Shown piece after piece: positions 41,812-50,107 of a stretch of 64,000 nucleotides of DNA (the first letter of the stretch is position 1; the number at the start of each line of letters is the position of its first letter). The stretch spans positions 1 through 64,000 of the forward strand of contig NZ_JBASAD010000034.1 of assembly GCF_049650445.1 (NCBI RefSeq), read 5' to 3'. A program made the position numbers and the translations under genes. The notes beneath the pieces are model-generated. The model was not told the DNA's origin. It did not search any database and worked only from the letters and a program-made list of their open reading frames with translations. The DNA comes from Castellaniella sp049650445 (GTDB lineage: Bacteria; Pseudomonadota; Gammaproteobacteria; Burkholderiales; Burkholderiaceae_B).

Positions 41812-42331
41812 TCATTTTGGTGAATCCCTGACACGCAAGGTGGCCCATGCCTCGTCGCGGCGCAGCGTGCTGTGTTCGATCGGCAAGGTGTTCGTCGGGA
41901 CGGCCTTCGTCATGCCGGTCCTGCCGGTCGCCCGGATCGCGAAGGCTGCGGAATCGGCGCCCAAGACGGACCTGGACACCGCGACCGAGGCGGAACTCTC
42001 TTCCTGCGATTACTGGCGCTATTGCGCGGTGGACGGTTTTTTGTGCACCTGCTGCGGCGGTTCGGCGACGACCTGCCCGCCGGGCAGCGAGCCCTCGCCC
42101 ATCTCGTGGGTCGGCACCTGCCACAATCCCAAGGATGGCAAGGACTACCTGGTCAGCTACCATGACTGTTGCGGCAAGACGGCCTGCGGCCGGTGCTACT
42201 GCGGCGGCCAGGTGCGTGAACGGCCGGGCTACGAGTTCTTCCTGCACAATGATGTGAACTGGTGCATGGCCAACAGCAACACGACCTACCATTGCACCGT
42301 CTCCACCATCGTGGGGCTGGGCAAGAATTGA
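41798..42331 (+). CDS. aauA: Aromatic amine dehydrogenase small subunit, TTQ-bearing
   Basis: A 177-residue catalytic light chain. The long Tat-type leader has SRRSVLCSIGK (twin Arg at 21-22) and a cleavage region near residue 51. The two tryptophans that form the tryptophan tryptophylquinone cofactor are Trp104 (ISWVGTC) and Trp155 (NDVNWC); the catalytic base is Asp123 in SYHDCCG. The mature part has 14 cysteines, two more than the 12 of methylamine dehydrogenase: Cys86 in CTCCGG and Cys130 in KTACGRC, both typical of the aromatic amine enzyme. The ATG at 41798 is used because AAGGAG lies 7 bases upstream; the ATG at 41792 is too close. Confidence 0.95.
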   Translation: MRWLDHFGESLTRKVAHASSRRSVLCSIGKVFVGTAFVMPVLPVARIAKAAESAPKTDLDTATEAELSSCDYWRYCAVDGFLCTCCGGSATTCPPGSEPSPISWVGTCHNPKDGKDYLVSYHDCCGKTACGRCYCGGQVRERPGYEFFLHNDVNWCMANSNTTYHCTVSTIVGLGKN

Positions 42332-42354
42332 CCTTCTAGAAGGGGGAGCGGATC

Positions 42355-42870
42355 ATGTCCAAGTACGTACGCGGGTTCCGGGCTGGTCTGTTCCTTTGCC
42401 TGGGGCTGGCCCCGTCGGTCCCGGTCTGGGCCGCAGAGGCCGCGTCCGCCCCGCATGCGATGCTCGAATCCATGGCGGCCAGCCAGTCGGCCTACAAGGA
42501 TTACATGCTCAATTGCGGGGGCTGTCACCGCTACGACGGCCAGGGCGTGGCCCGCAATGCGGTGCCCAGTTTTCTCAACTCCATCGGCTTGTTCACCCGT
42601 CTGCCCGAAGGCCGGGAATACATGATCCGCGTGCCGGGTGCCGCCCAGTCGCAATTGGGCAACGCCGAGCTCGCGGACGTGCTGAACTGGATGGTTGCCA
42701 ACTACAGTCCGGACGCGGTGGCACCCGACTTCAGGCCTTTCACGGCCGGCGAGGTCGGGGCGGTCCGGCCCTATCGCTTCGATGACGTGGTGGCCTCGCG
42801 CCGGCAACTGGAAGCCAAGCTTCAGAAGCTGGGCCTGACGCCAGCCCCGTATCTCTATGGGTCAAACTGA
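42355..42870 (+). CDS. Periplasmic monoheme c-type cytochrome of the amine dehydrogenase cluster
   Basis: A 171-residue exported cytochrome. The signal peptide ends VWAAEA (about residue 27). One heme-binding motif is CGGCH (Cys54, Cys57, His58), and Met90 is a candidate sixth ligand. It matches the small monoheme cytochrome gene reported directly after aauA in Alcaligenes faecalis and probably takes electrons from the quinone enzyme. No azurin gene, the other known acceptor, is in the window. GGGGGAG lies 8 bases before the ATG. Confidence 0.92.
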   Translation: MSKYVRGFRAGLFLCLGLAPSVPVWAAEAASAPHAMLESMAASQSAYKDYMLNCGGCHRYDGQGVARNAVPSFLNSIGLFTRLPEGREYMIRVPGAAQSQLGNAELADVLNWMVANYSPDAVAPDFRPFTAGEVGAVRPYRFDDVVASRRQLEAKLQKLGLTPAPYLYGSN

Positions 42871-42935
42871 GCGCACGGGAGCGCCACCCCTTTCCCGGCG
42901 TGCGTGGATTCGATCGTCACTCGGCTTCGGGGCTG

Positions 42936-42965
42936 TCCGGCTAGGGGTTTGTCCCGCTAGCCGGA
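42936..42965. promoter_or_regulatory. 9-bp perfect inverted repeat between the cytochrome gene and the AraC gene
   Basis: TCCGGCTAG (42936-42944) and CTAGCCGGA (42957-42965) flank a 12-base core that contains further GGG/CCC pairing. It could be an operator for the AraC gene or the end hairpin of the aau transcript; there is no U-tract. Confidence 0.5.
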
Positions 42966-43017
42966 ATTGTGCCGGGAGGCTAGATTTCCCGATAGTCAGG
43001 AAGTGAGGATCGACACC

Positions 43018-44016
43018 ATGTCCGCGCCTATGCCCAAGTCCGCGGCGCCCCCGTTCAAGCCCACGTGGCTGAGCACGCCATTGCGGCGCTTCGACACGCG
43101 CGGCGCCTGGGCGGACAGCATCTCCGAGCATTTCGTGCCCCTGGAGGTCGAGGCCAGGAGCACGGGCGCGTTCCGCAACCTGGCGGCCAACGAGATGCTC
43201 GGCTGTCTCCAGGTCTCCGAATTGGTGACGGCGGCGCAGCGGGTGCGGCGCACACGCGTGCTGGCCAGCCGCTCCGAGAACGCACAATACAAATTCAGCG
43301 TCCAGCTCTCCGGCCGCACCCAGATCGAGCAGGATGGCCGTTCGGCATTGCTCGACCCGGGCGACTGGGGCATCTACGACACGTCGCGGCCCTACGAAAT
43401 CTGCGAGGAACCGAGCGCGCATTTTCTCGTGCTGCAGGTTCCGGCCCACGTGCTCTCCGTGTGGGAACCCTGCATCCAGTCCCAGCTTGCCCGGCGCTTC
43501 GGTTCGGAGCACGGCAGCGCGCGGGTCGCCATGGATGCCTTGCGGGCGCTGGTATCGCAGGGGCCGGCGCTGGGATCGGCGCTGGCCTTCGAGGTCTCCT
43601 CGACCGTGATGCGGCTGTTCGCGCTCAGCCTGGGCGAGCATGCCGATGGCGGCGGCGCCTCCAGCCTCGAGGAAGTCCGCCAGGGACAGTTGCGCGTCAT
43701 CCTGCGCCACGTGCACGAACACCTGCATGACAGCGGGATGAACGCCGATACGCTGGCGCAGCGTTTCCGGATGTCCCGCCGTTATCTGTACAAGCTGTTT
43801 GCCGCCCGGGGGCTGACCCCGGCGGACTATATCCTGGGCGCCCGGCTGGAGCGGTGCCGGGATCTGCTGGCGGACCCCGCCTGTACCCGGCAGATCGGCG
43901 AACTGGCGTATGCACATGGGTTCATCGACACCTCGGTGTTCAGCCACGCCTTCCGGCGCCGCTTCGGGGGGTCGCCCAGCGAATGGCGGGCCCGGCACGC
44001 ACGCCCGGCCCCGTAA
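43018..44016 (+). CDS. AraC-family transcriptional activator, FeaR-like
   Basis: A 332-residue regulator. The N-terminal AraC_binding_2-type sensor (residues about 40-215; AQRVRRTRVLASRSENAQYKFSVQLSGRTQIEQDGRSALLDPGDWGIYDTSRPYE) is the arrangement found in FeaR, which activates amine oxidase and phenylacetaldehyde dehydrogenase in E. coli. The C-terminal double helix-turn-helix covers about 230-328 (DTLAQRFRMSRRYLYKLFAARGLTPADYI, IGELAYAHGFIDTSVFSHAFRRRFGGSPSEWR). GAGGAT lies 7 bases before the ATG. Its likely targets are the repeats upstream of the aldehyde dehydrogenase. Confidence 0.9.
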   Translation: MSAPMPKSAAPPFKPTWLSTPLRRFDTRGAWADSISEHFVPLEVEARSTGAFRNLAANEMLGCLQVSELVTAAQRVRRTRVLASRSENAQYKFSVQLSGRTQIEQDGRSALLDPGDWGIYDTSRPYEICEEPSAHFLVLQVPAHVLSVWEPCIQSQLARRFGSEHGSARVAMDALRALVSQGPALGSALAFEVSSTVMRLFALSLGEHADGGGASSLEEVRQGQLRVILRHVHEHLHDSGMNADTLAQRFRMSRRYLYKLFAARGLTPADYILGARLERCRDLLADPACTRQIGELAYAHGFIDTSVFSHAFRRRFGGSPSEWRARHARPAP

Positions 44017-44024
44017 TCGCGGTC

Positions 44025-45956
44025 TCAGCGATCCGGCTCGAGGGCCCGCAGATGTTCGTGCAGGATTCTCCTGACTTCCAGAATGGCCGGCGGGGTTTCC
44101 TGGATGCTGTGCGTGCCCGGGATGATTTTTTCCGATGATGCGCCTTCCAGGTGAGCGCTGCGCCAGGGCACCAGCCCGTCGTCAGAGTCTTCCAGGGGAC
44201 CGTCCTCCGAGCGGCGGGCGATGATGCTGTGATAGCGCACGGCAGGTGAGATCGCCATGGCGTTGCTCAGGCGCAGGTATCCGTCCTGGTCGCTCAGATT
44301 GTCGATGCCGTTGGACATCAGGGCCCGGTCGTATTGGGCCTGGCCCCGCTGCGTCATGCGGGTCAGGCCGCTGAGATCCTGGAAAATCGCCAGGGGCAGG
44401 CGGATCAGCGACGAGGCGAATCGCGCCAGGTGGTTGTTGGCGTAGGCGGTGCCGCGATGTGGCGCGGCGATGAAGACCGCGCGGCTGACGCCTGAGACCG
44501 GTGTGAAATACAGCAGGCCGGAGTAGTCGTTGAGGAGGCGGGCCTGCTGTTCGGGCTCCAGACTGTAGCGGGCCTGTATGGCGTCGTGCAGGACGCTGCC
44601 CGAGGACGACACCAGCAGGCGGCCCAGAACGCCCCCCATGCTGTGGCCGATGAGCGTGATGTCGCGTCCTGCCGGGGCCGTATGATCGGGATCGAAATGA
44701 TCCAGGGTGGCCTGGAACGTCTGGCGAATGGCCCGGTTGTTGTAGGCCAGCGGCCGGCCGGTGGGGTAGTAGACCTGCCAGATCTGGTAGTTGCGGCGCA
44801 AATCTTCGTCGCCCAGGACTTCGTTGGCCACATTGACCCAGGCCTCCGGGCTGCTGGCCAGGCCGTGCAGCATCAGGACGATGCGCCGCTTGGGGTCATA
44901 GGGCTGCAGCAGATAGATGTGCGGCTCGCGCAGGCCGTCCGCGCTGCCCAGGACGTTGCGGATGGCCTGGCTGGCGAAATCCGAGCGGGCCAGCCACAGG
45001 CCGTAGCCGGAGGTGAAATTGGCCGCCAGCGGCACCGTATCGCCCGCCAGCCGGATGGCGTCGTGCTTGTAGGGATCGTAGACCCTGAGCGTGGCTTCGC
45101 GGGCGCGCAGGATGGCCTCCAGGTCGCCTCCGGGAAAGGACAGCACGGCGGTCACGGCCGGGAAGGCAGGCTCGCTCCAGGGATGCGGAAAATTTCCCGT
45201 GTCCTCGCGATTGGACTGGGTGACGGCGACCAGTTCGGCACCCAGACCGTCGCGCCGGTAGATGCTGCGCAGGCCCCGGAACGTCAGCGTGCTGGCTGGA
45301 ATCAGTTCGTCGGGCAGACGTTCTCCCTCGGGCAGGCGCACGTCGGCGTTGCGGATGCGCAGCCGCCATTCCGCGGTCTGCAGCGCCGCGCCGTTGAGCG
45401 GAGCCTCGCCTGGATGAGTCTGATAATGGCGGTATGCTCGCAGGGACACCTGCTCGGTGGCATAGTTGTAGTAGTCGCGGACCTGGGTCTGGCGGTCCTC
45501 GAAGGCTCGCCGCGCAGGCGGCCGCGAGGTGTAGAACAGATAGGCGTAGGCGTACCGGGCTGCCTGCAGGTAGGGGTCCAGGCCGGTCGAGTCGTCCGAT
45601 CGGCCCTGATTCAAGGCCTGGACCAGCCAGAGTTCCGCCAGCGCCGACAGCCGCTGCTCCTCGTCCAGGCCCGTCGGGTTGAACAGCGCCCCGATGCAGA
45701 GGGAGGGATCGAGGCGGCAGGGGGCCGGGTCCTGGCCGACGATGGACAAGGTGTTGCGGGCGGCGATGCTGAGCGTGCCGGAACTGAGGATGTCGCCCCG
45801 ATGCTGAGCAATGAATTCCTGGGTGCTGACGGGCTTGATCCGCACGCCGGCGCAGCCGACCAGCAGGCCCATCAGGCCGATCATCAACAGCAGGCCGATT
45901 CTGCGCGGAAAATGGGCCAGGGCCGCGCCTCTGCGTTCGGTGCGAGAGGCGTTCAT
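44025..45956 (-). CDS. Lipase/esterase-like alpha/beta-hydrolase lipoprotein
   Basis: A 643-residue envelope lipoprotein. The signal peptide has lipobox LLVGC (Cys near residue 35). The long N-terminal region (about 36-360) has no recognised domain. The C-terminal alpha/beta-hydrolase (about 365-640) has LMLHGLASSPEAW (oxyanion region), nucleophile motif GHSMGG and late DDGLVPW and GTHSIQETPPA segments that can supply the acid and His. The substrate is unknown; phospholipid or ester hydrolysis at the outer membrane is likely. The start overlaps the stop of the DUF4105 gene by 4 bases, so the two are coupled. Confidence 0.85.
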   Translation of the reverse strand: MNASRTERRGAALAHFPRRIGLLLMIGLMGLLVGCAGVRIKPVSTQEFIAQHRGDILSSGTLSIAARNTLSIVGQDPAPCRLDPSLCIGALFNPTGLDEEQRLSALAELWLVQALNQGRSDDSTGLDPYLQAARYAYAYLFYTSRPPARRAFEDRQTQVRDYYNYATEQVSLRAYRHYQTHPGEAPLNGAALQTAEWRLRIRNADVRLPEGERLPDELIPASTLTFRGLRSIYRRDGLGAELVAVTQSNREDTGNFPHPWSEPAFPAVTAVLSFPGGDLEAILRAREATLRVYDPYKHDAIRLAGDTVPLAANFTSGYGLWLARSDFASQAIRNVLGSADGLREPHIYLLQPYDPKRRIVLMLHGLASSPEAWVNVANEVLGDEDLRRNYQIWQVYYPTGRPLAYNNRAIRQTFQATLDHFDPDHTAPAGRDITLIGHSMGGVLGRLLVSSSGSVLHDAIQARYSLEPEQQARLLNDYSGLLYFTPVSGVSRAVFIAAPHRGTAYANNHLARFASSLIRLPLAIFQDLSGLTRMTQRGQAQYDRALMSNGIDNLSDQDGYLRLSNAMAISPAVRYHSIIARRSEDGPLEDSDDGLVPWRSAHLEGASSEKIIPGTHSIQETPPAILEVRRILHEHLRALEPDR

Positions 45957-46819
45957 GGTGAAGGGCCCGTGCTGTTCTGCGCGGGGCCGGCGGCCGGTTG
46001 CGGCGCCCGGATGCGCCGTGAAAAGACCCGTGCGGCATCCTGTGCGGCTTCCGGCTGTCCGGCGCGCTGCGTGATGTCGGCCCGGGCGCGCAGGGTGTCC
46101 AGCGGCAGGCTCGTATCCAGGCCGCTGTGCTTGTACAGATATTCGGGCAGGTAGCCCGACAGGATCAGCCGGTAATCCATCGGCAGGCCGGGCACCAGCG
46201 GGCGGACCATGTCGTAGACCAGGGTCGTGCAGTTGGCCGTCAGCGTGTGGTAGAAGTGCGGCTCGTCCGCGAGCCGGTTGGCGCGCTCCACGTAGGACAG
46301 GAACAGGGCGCGCCGGGCGTCCGGCGGCATGTGGACCGGATACAGGAACACCTGTTCGCCCCGGGGGCCGGCGCGTACGCGCAGGATGTCGCGTTCTTCG
46401 GCGGCCACGATGGACAGTTCGAATTGCTTGATAAAACCGCCCAGGGTGGAAAAGGCCTCGTCGCGCTCGCGGCGGATCTCGACGGAGAACACCAGGTGAC
46501 GCCCGTCCGAGAAGCCGAAGGACACCAGCGTGTGGGCAATGGCCGGCCCCATCCAGTAGGACAGCGCCATGTCCACGGACGTCAGGGTGTCCAGGTCGTA
46601 GACGCCGTCATGCCAGCGCGCGGTGTAGTCGGTGTCGCTGCGCCAGTCGAAATCGCGGATGTCGTGCAGCGTGACCAGGGAGCCGCGCACGCTGCCGCGC
46701 AGGGTGCGGGAGACCTCGTCGGCCCAGTCGCGGTCGTTCGAGGGCTTGATGCTGACCCACCAGGCCGCCGCCAGGATGGCCAGCAGGGCGAGCAGCGCGA
46801 GTGTCCAGCGTATCGTCAT
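45953..46819 (-). CDS. DUF4105 (Lnb N-terminal-like) periplasmic or membrane protein
   Basis: A 288-residue protein. One N-terminal membrane span (residues 4-22) is followed by a conserved domain with DFDWRSDTDYTARW, DMALSYWMGPAIAHTLVSFGFSDGRHLVFSVEIRRE and the family motif HFYHTLTANCTTLVYDMVRP, where Cys and His suggest a papain-like catalytic site. DUF4105 is related to the N-terminal domain of lacto-N-biosidase and its function is unknown. The ATG at 46819 starts at the hydrophobic segment; an open stretch upstream is basic and unlike the family. It is first in a two-gene operon with the lipase-like gene. Confidence 0.85.
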   Translation of the reverse strand: MTIRWTLALLALLAILAAAWWVSIKPSNDRDWADEVSRTLRGSVRGSLVTLHDIRDFDWRSDTDYTARWHDGVYDLDTLTSVDMALSYWMGPAIAHTLVSFGFSDGRHLVFSVEIRRERDEAFSTLGGFIKQFELSIVAAEERDILRVRAGPRGEQVFLYPVHMPPDARRALFLSYVERANRLADEPHFYHTLTANCTTLVYDMVRPLVPGLPMDYRLILSGYLPEYLYKHSGLDTSLPLDTLRARADITQRAGQPEAAQDAARVFSRRIRAPQPAAGPAQNSTGPSP

Positions 46820-46883
46820 GGCGCGCCTCGTGTCTCGTGATGCGCTGTGCCCGGCGTGTGCGTCCGCACCGGCCCGGCGCCTG

Positions 46884-47918
46884 TTAGGGCGTGTCCGGCC
46901 GGCGCACGCGCGGGCGGGCGACGACCAGTTCCGCCGGGCCGTCCGCGTCCGGGGCCTCGTCGTGTCCGTCCTCGTCCGCCGCGAAGGAGGGCGGGGGGAA
47001 GTCTTCCTCGTCAAAGGCGCGGTCGCCGTCGGCGTCGGCCTGGCCCGTGGGCTTCAGGCCGGCGAAGTCCATCAGCGCCGGGTCCATCAGGTGCGAGGGC
47101 ACTACGTGCGACAGGGCACGGAACACGCTCCAGGTGCGGTTGGTGAAGTGGCGGTCCCATTCCTCCAGCATGCGGCCCACTTCCTTGCGTTTCAGGTTTT
47201 CCTGGGAGCCGCACAGATTGCAGGGGATGATGGGGAATTCGCGCAGTCTGGCGTAGGCGACCAGGTCTTTTTCGCGCACGTAGGCCAGCGGCCGGATGAT
47301 GACGTGTTCGCCGTTGTCGGACACCAGCTTGGGCGGCATGGCCTTCATGCGCCCGCCGTAGAACAGGTTCAGGAAGAAGGTCGCCAGGATGTCGTCGCGG
47401 TGGTGGCCCAGGGCGATCTTGGTGGCGCCCAGTTCGCGGGCGACGCGGTACAGGATGCCGCGCCGCAGGCGCGAGCACAGGGAACAGGTGGTCTTGCCTT
47501 CCGGGATCAGGCGCTTGACGATGGAATAAGTGTCCTGGTTCTCGATATGAAAGGGGATCTCACGCGCACGCAGGTAGTCGGGCAGGACGTGCTCGGGAAA
47601 GCCGGGCTGCTTCTGGTCCAGATTGACGGCGATGATCTCGAAATCGATGGGCGCGCGTTCGCGCAGTGTCAGCAGGATGTCGAGCAGACCGTAGGAATCC
47701 TTGCCGCCCGACAGGCAGACCATGACGCGGTCGCCGTGCTCGATCATGCCGTAGTCGCCGATCGCCTTGCCGGTTTCGCGCAGCAGGCGCTTGACGAGCT
47801 TGTTCTCGTTGACGCTGCGTCGCTGGAGGGCGTGTGCGTCGGATTCCGGCGTGGGAGCGGTCGGGGTCGGATCGGAGGAGGAAGTCGCAGCGGACTGCGC
47901 CGAAAAGAATGTGTTCAT
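46884..47918 (-). CDS. ttcA: tRNA 2-thiocytidine synthetase TtcA
   Basis: A 344-residue enzyme that thiolates cytidine-32 of tRNA using ATP and a [4Fe-4S] cluster. The PP-loop SGGKDS is at residues 70-75. The conserved cysteines are TTCSLCSR (145, 148) and CNLCGSQ (233, 236). The N terminus (1-35, Ser/Thr/Pro-rich) and the acidic/basic C-terminal tail (about 300-344) extend beyond the catalytic core, as in other Burkholderiales. The ATG at 47918 (MNTFFSAQSA) was chosen. It is 20 bases downstream of folB. Confidence 0.95.
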   Translation of the reverse strand: MNTFFSAQSAATSSSDPTPTAPTPESDAHALQRRSVNENKLVKRLLRETGKAIGDYGMIEHGDRVMVCLSGGKDSYGLLDILLTLRERAPIDFEIIAVNLDQKQPGFPEHVLPDYLRAREIPFHIENQDTYSIVKRLIPEGKTTCSLCSRLRRGILYRVARELGATKIALGHHRDDILATFFLNLFYGGRMKAMPPKLVSDNGEHVIIRPLAYVREKDLVAYARLREFPIIPCNLCGSQENLKRKEVGRMLEEWDRHFTNRTWSVFRALSHVVPSHLMDPALMDFAGLKPTGQADADGDRAFDEEDFPPPSFAADEDGHDEAPDADGPAELVVARPRVRRPDTP

Positions 47919-47938
47919 GGGGCGGGCAGGGGGTGGGT

Positions 47939-48301
47939 TCAGCGGCAGCGGGCCTGTTCGATGCAGACGGCGCAATCATCGAAGGCCTGCGGCTTGCAGA
48001 TGCGGATTTTAACGCCCAGGACCGCCGGGAAGTCGCGCAGGATGCGGTCCAGTGTGCGGTCCACCAGGGTCTCCAGCAGGTCGGTGTGGGCGCGGGTGGC
48101 TTCCTCGATCAGGGCGGCGCGCAGCAGCCGGTAGTCCAGCACCGTGCCAATGTCCGCGTCGTCCACGGGTCGCGCGGCGTCCGTATCGAATTCCGCCCGG
48201 ATCACCAGCGGCTGCGGGGCCTGGCGTTCATGATCCAGCATGCCGATGGGCGCCTGGACGCGCAACTCGTCCAGGATCACGCGCCGGGTGTTTGCGCTCA
48301 T
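47939..48301 (-). CDS. folB: Dihydroneopterin aldolase
   Basis: A 120-residue folate-pathway enzyme (7,8-dihydroneopterin to 6-hydroxymethyl-dihydropterin and glycolaldehyde). The family core is ILDELRVQAPIGMLDHERQAPQPLVIRAEFDTD (residues 9-41) with the catalytic Glu and Tyr in the following helices (LDYRLLRAALIEEATRAHTDLLETLVDRTLDRILRDF). The start overlaps the stop of the M61 peptidase by 4 bases (ATGA). Confidence 0.93.
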   Translation of the reverse strand: MSANTRRVILDELRVQAPIGMLDHERQAPQPLVIRAEFDTDAARPVDDADIGTVLDYRLLRAALIEEATRAHTDLLETLVDRTLDRILRDFPAVLGVKIRICKPQAFDDCAVCIEQARCR

Positions 48302-50082
48302 GCAGATGCCTCGTTGCCGACTCGTTGCAACTGGTGGCGCAGGGCGGCAGGCTTGCCCAGCCGCACCGTATGCTGGCGCAGTTCGTCGCGTCGGAACACG
48401 TGCAGGCTCAGGCGTTCGCCCGGCCGGCGCGCGTCCAGCAGGCGGTCCAGGCTGGCCGCGTCGGTGATGCGCAGGCCGTCGGCGGCGATCAGCAGATCGC
48501 CGGCCGACAAGCCGGCGCGGTGCGCGGGGCCGTGCTCGTAGACGGTGGCCAGGCGCAGACCCGCCGGGTCCGCCTGGGTGCGGACGTTCAGCGTGGGACG
48601 GGTGTGCTCGGGCTGCGCGGACAGTTCGATGCCGGCGCGGGCCAGGGCGGCTTTCAGGGGTACGTCCTCGCGGCCCAGCGCGTGGCGGGCGATGAAGTCC
48701 GTCACGTCGGCACCGGTGGCTGCGTGGATCAGCGCCGGCATGGCGTCTTCGGCCACCCCTCGGGGGCGGCCCCGATAGAAGTCGCGGCCATAGCGCTGCC
48801 ACAGCAGGCGCATGACGTCGTCCAGGCTGCGCGCGCCGTCGGACTGGCGGCGGATTTCCAGGTCCAGGCCCAAGGCCACCAGTGAGCCCTTGGTGTAGTA
48901 GCTGACCAGGGCGTTGGGCGAGTTCTCGTCCTGCTTGTAGTAGCGCGTCCAGGCGTCAAAAGAACTTTCCGCCACGGACTGTTTCAGGCGCCCGCCCGCG
49001 CGCAGCACCTGATCCAGGGTGCGGCCGACCAGCTTCAGGTAGGCGGGCTCGTCGATCACGCCCGCGCGCAGCAGCATCAGATCGTCGTAATAGGACGTGA
49101 AGCCCTCGAACACCCACAGCAGCTCCGTGTGCTCTGGGCGGCTCAGGTCGTAGGGGACGAACGCGGCGGGTTTGATGCGCTTGACGTTCCAGGTGTGGAA
49201 GTATTCGTGGCTGAGCAGGCCCAGGAAGGTGACGTAGCCCTCGGGCACCGTGCAGCCCCGGGCAGGCAGGTCGGCGCGGCGGGTGATCAGGGCTGTGGAG
49301 GCGCGGTGTTCCAGACCGCCGTAGCCATCGCCCGTGACCGTCACCAGGAACACGTAGCGTTCGGCGCCATCCAGGAACGGTGCGCGGCGAGTGCGGGGTT
49401 CGAACAGTTCGATCTGAGCGGCACAGATCTTTTGCGCATCGGCGGCGACGCGTTCCAGATCCAGATTGGGTACGCGGCCGGTGAAGACCAGATCGTGGAC
49501 CGCGCCGTGGGCCTCGAAACTGACGCACTGCGGCGTGCCGATTTCGACGGGATGGTCGATCAGTTCGTCGTGGTTGCGGGCCTGGTACAGACCGAAGCCG
49601 CGCAAGGGGGCCGCGTCGGGATGTCCGGCGGCGGAGGGAAGGCTGGTGTAGACCTGCCAGCCGCGCGCATGCGTGGGCGGGCACAGATCCAGCAGGCAGG
49701 ACTGCGCTTCCTGGCCGACGACGGCCAGGAACAGGCTGCAGCCATTGAAGAAGGCGTGGCTTTCGTCGAAATGTGCGCCGCGCACGGACAGATCCCAGGC
49801 GTAGACTTGGTAGTCCACGGTCAGCGGTCCGGAGCAGGGGGCGCAGTGCCAGGTGTGACTGTCGGTCTTGCGCGAGACCACCGGGGCACCGCCGGACGAA
49901 GCCTGCAAAGTTTCGATCTGTCGGGCAAAATCACGGATCAGGTAGCTGCCTGGAATCCAGGCGGGCAGGCGCAGGTTCTGTCCGGCCGGATCGGGGCGCG
50001 GAATCGTCAGACGAATGGCGTAGCGGTGCCCGGCCGGGTCGGCCAGCCGCACCTGGTATTGGATCATCTGTTCATTTTTCAT
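48298..50082 (-). CDS. M61 family aminopeptidase with PDZ domain
   Basis: A 594-residue glycyl-aminopeptidase-type metalloprotease. The N-terminal beta domain (1-190) precedes the thermolysin-like catalytic domain with zinc motif HEYFHTWN (about 285) and third ligand Glu in WVFEGFTSYYDD. A C-terminal PDZ domain (about 490-580; GLRLATVYEHGPAHRAGLSAGDLLIAADGLRI) follows. No signal peptide is seen, so it is probably cytoplasmic. An alternative start is ATG at 50067 (MIQYQVRL); neither has a good Shine-Dalgarno. It heads an operon with folB and ttcA and is divergent, only 25 bases away, from the enoyl-CoA hydratase. Confidence 0.93.
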   Translation of the reverse strand: MKNEQMIQYQVRLADPAGHRYAIRLTIPRPDPAGQNLRLPAWIPGSYLIRDFARQIETLQASSGGAPVVSRKTDSHTWHCAPCSGPLTVDYQVYAWDLSVRGAHFDESHAFFNGCSLFLAVVGQEAQSCLLDLCPPTHARGWQVYTSLPSAAGHPDAAPLRGFGLYQARNHDELIDHPVEIGTPQCVSFEAHGAVHDLVFTGRVPNLDLERVAADAQKICAAQIELFEPRTRRAPFLDGAERYVFLVTVTGDGYGGLEHRASTALITRRADLPARGCTVPEGYVTFLGLLSHEYFHTWNVKRIKPAAFVPYDLSRPEHTELLWVFEGFTSYYDDLMLLRAGVIDEPAYLKLVGRTLDQVLRAGGRLKQSVAESSFDAWTRYYKQDENSPNALVSYYTKGSLVALGLDLEIRRQSDGARSLDDVMRLLWQRYGRDFYRGRPRGVAEDAMPALIHAATGADVTDFIARHALGREDVPLKAALARAGIELSAQPEHTRPTLNVRTQADPAGLRLATVYEHGPAHRAGLSAGDLLIAADGLRITDAASLDRLLDARRPGERLSLHVFRRDELRQHTVRLGKPAALRHQLQRVGNEASA

Positions 50083-50107
50083 GTCGGTAGTTTACTTTGG
50101 AGGCACC

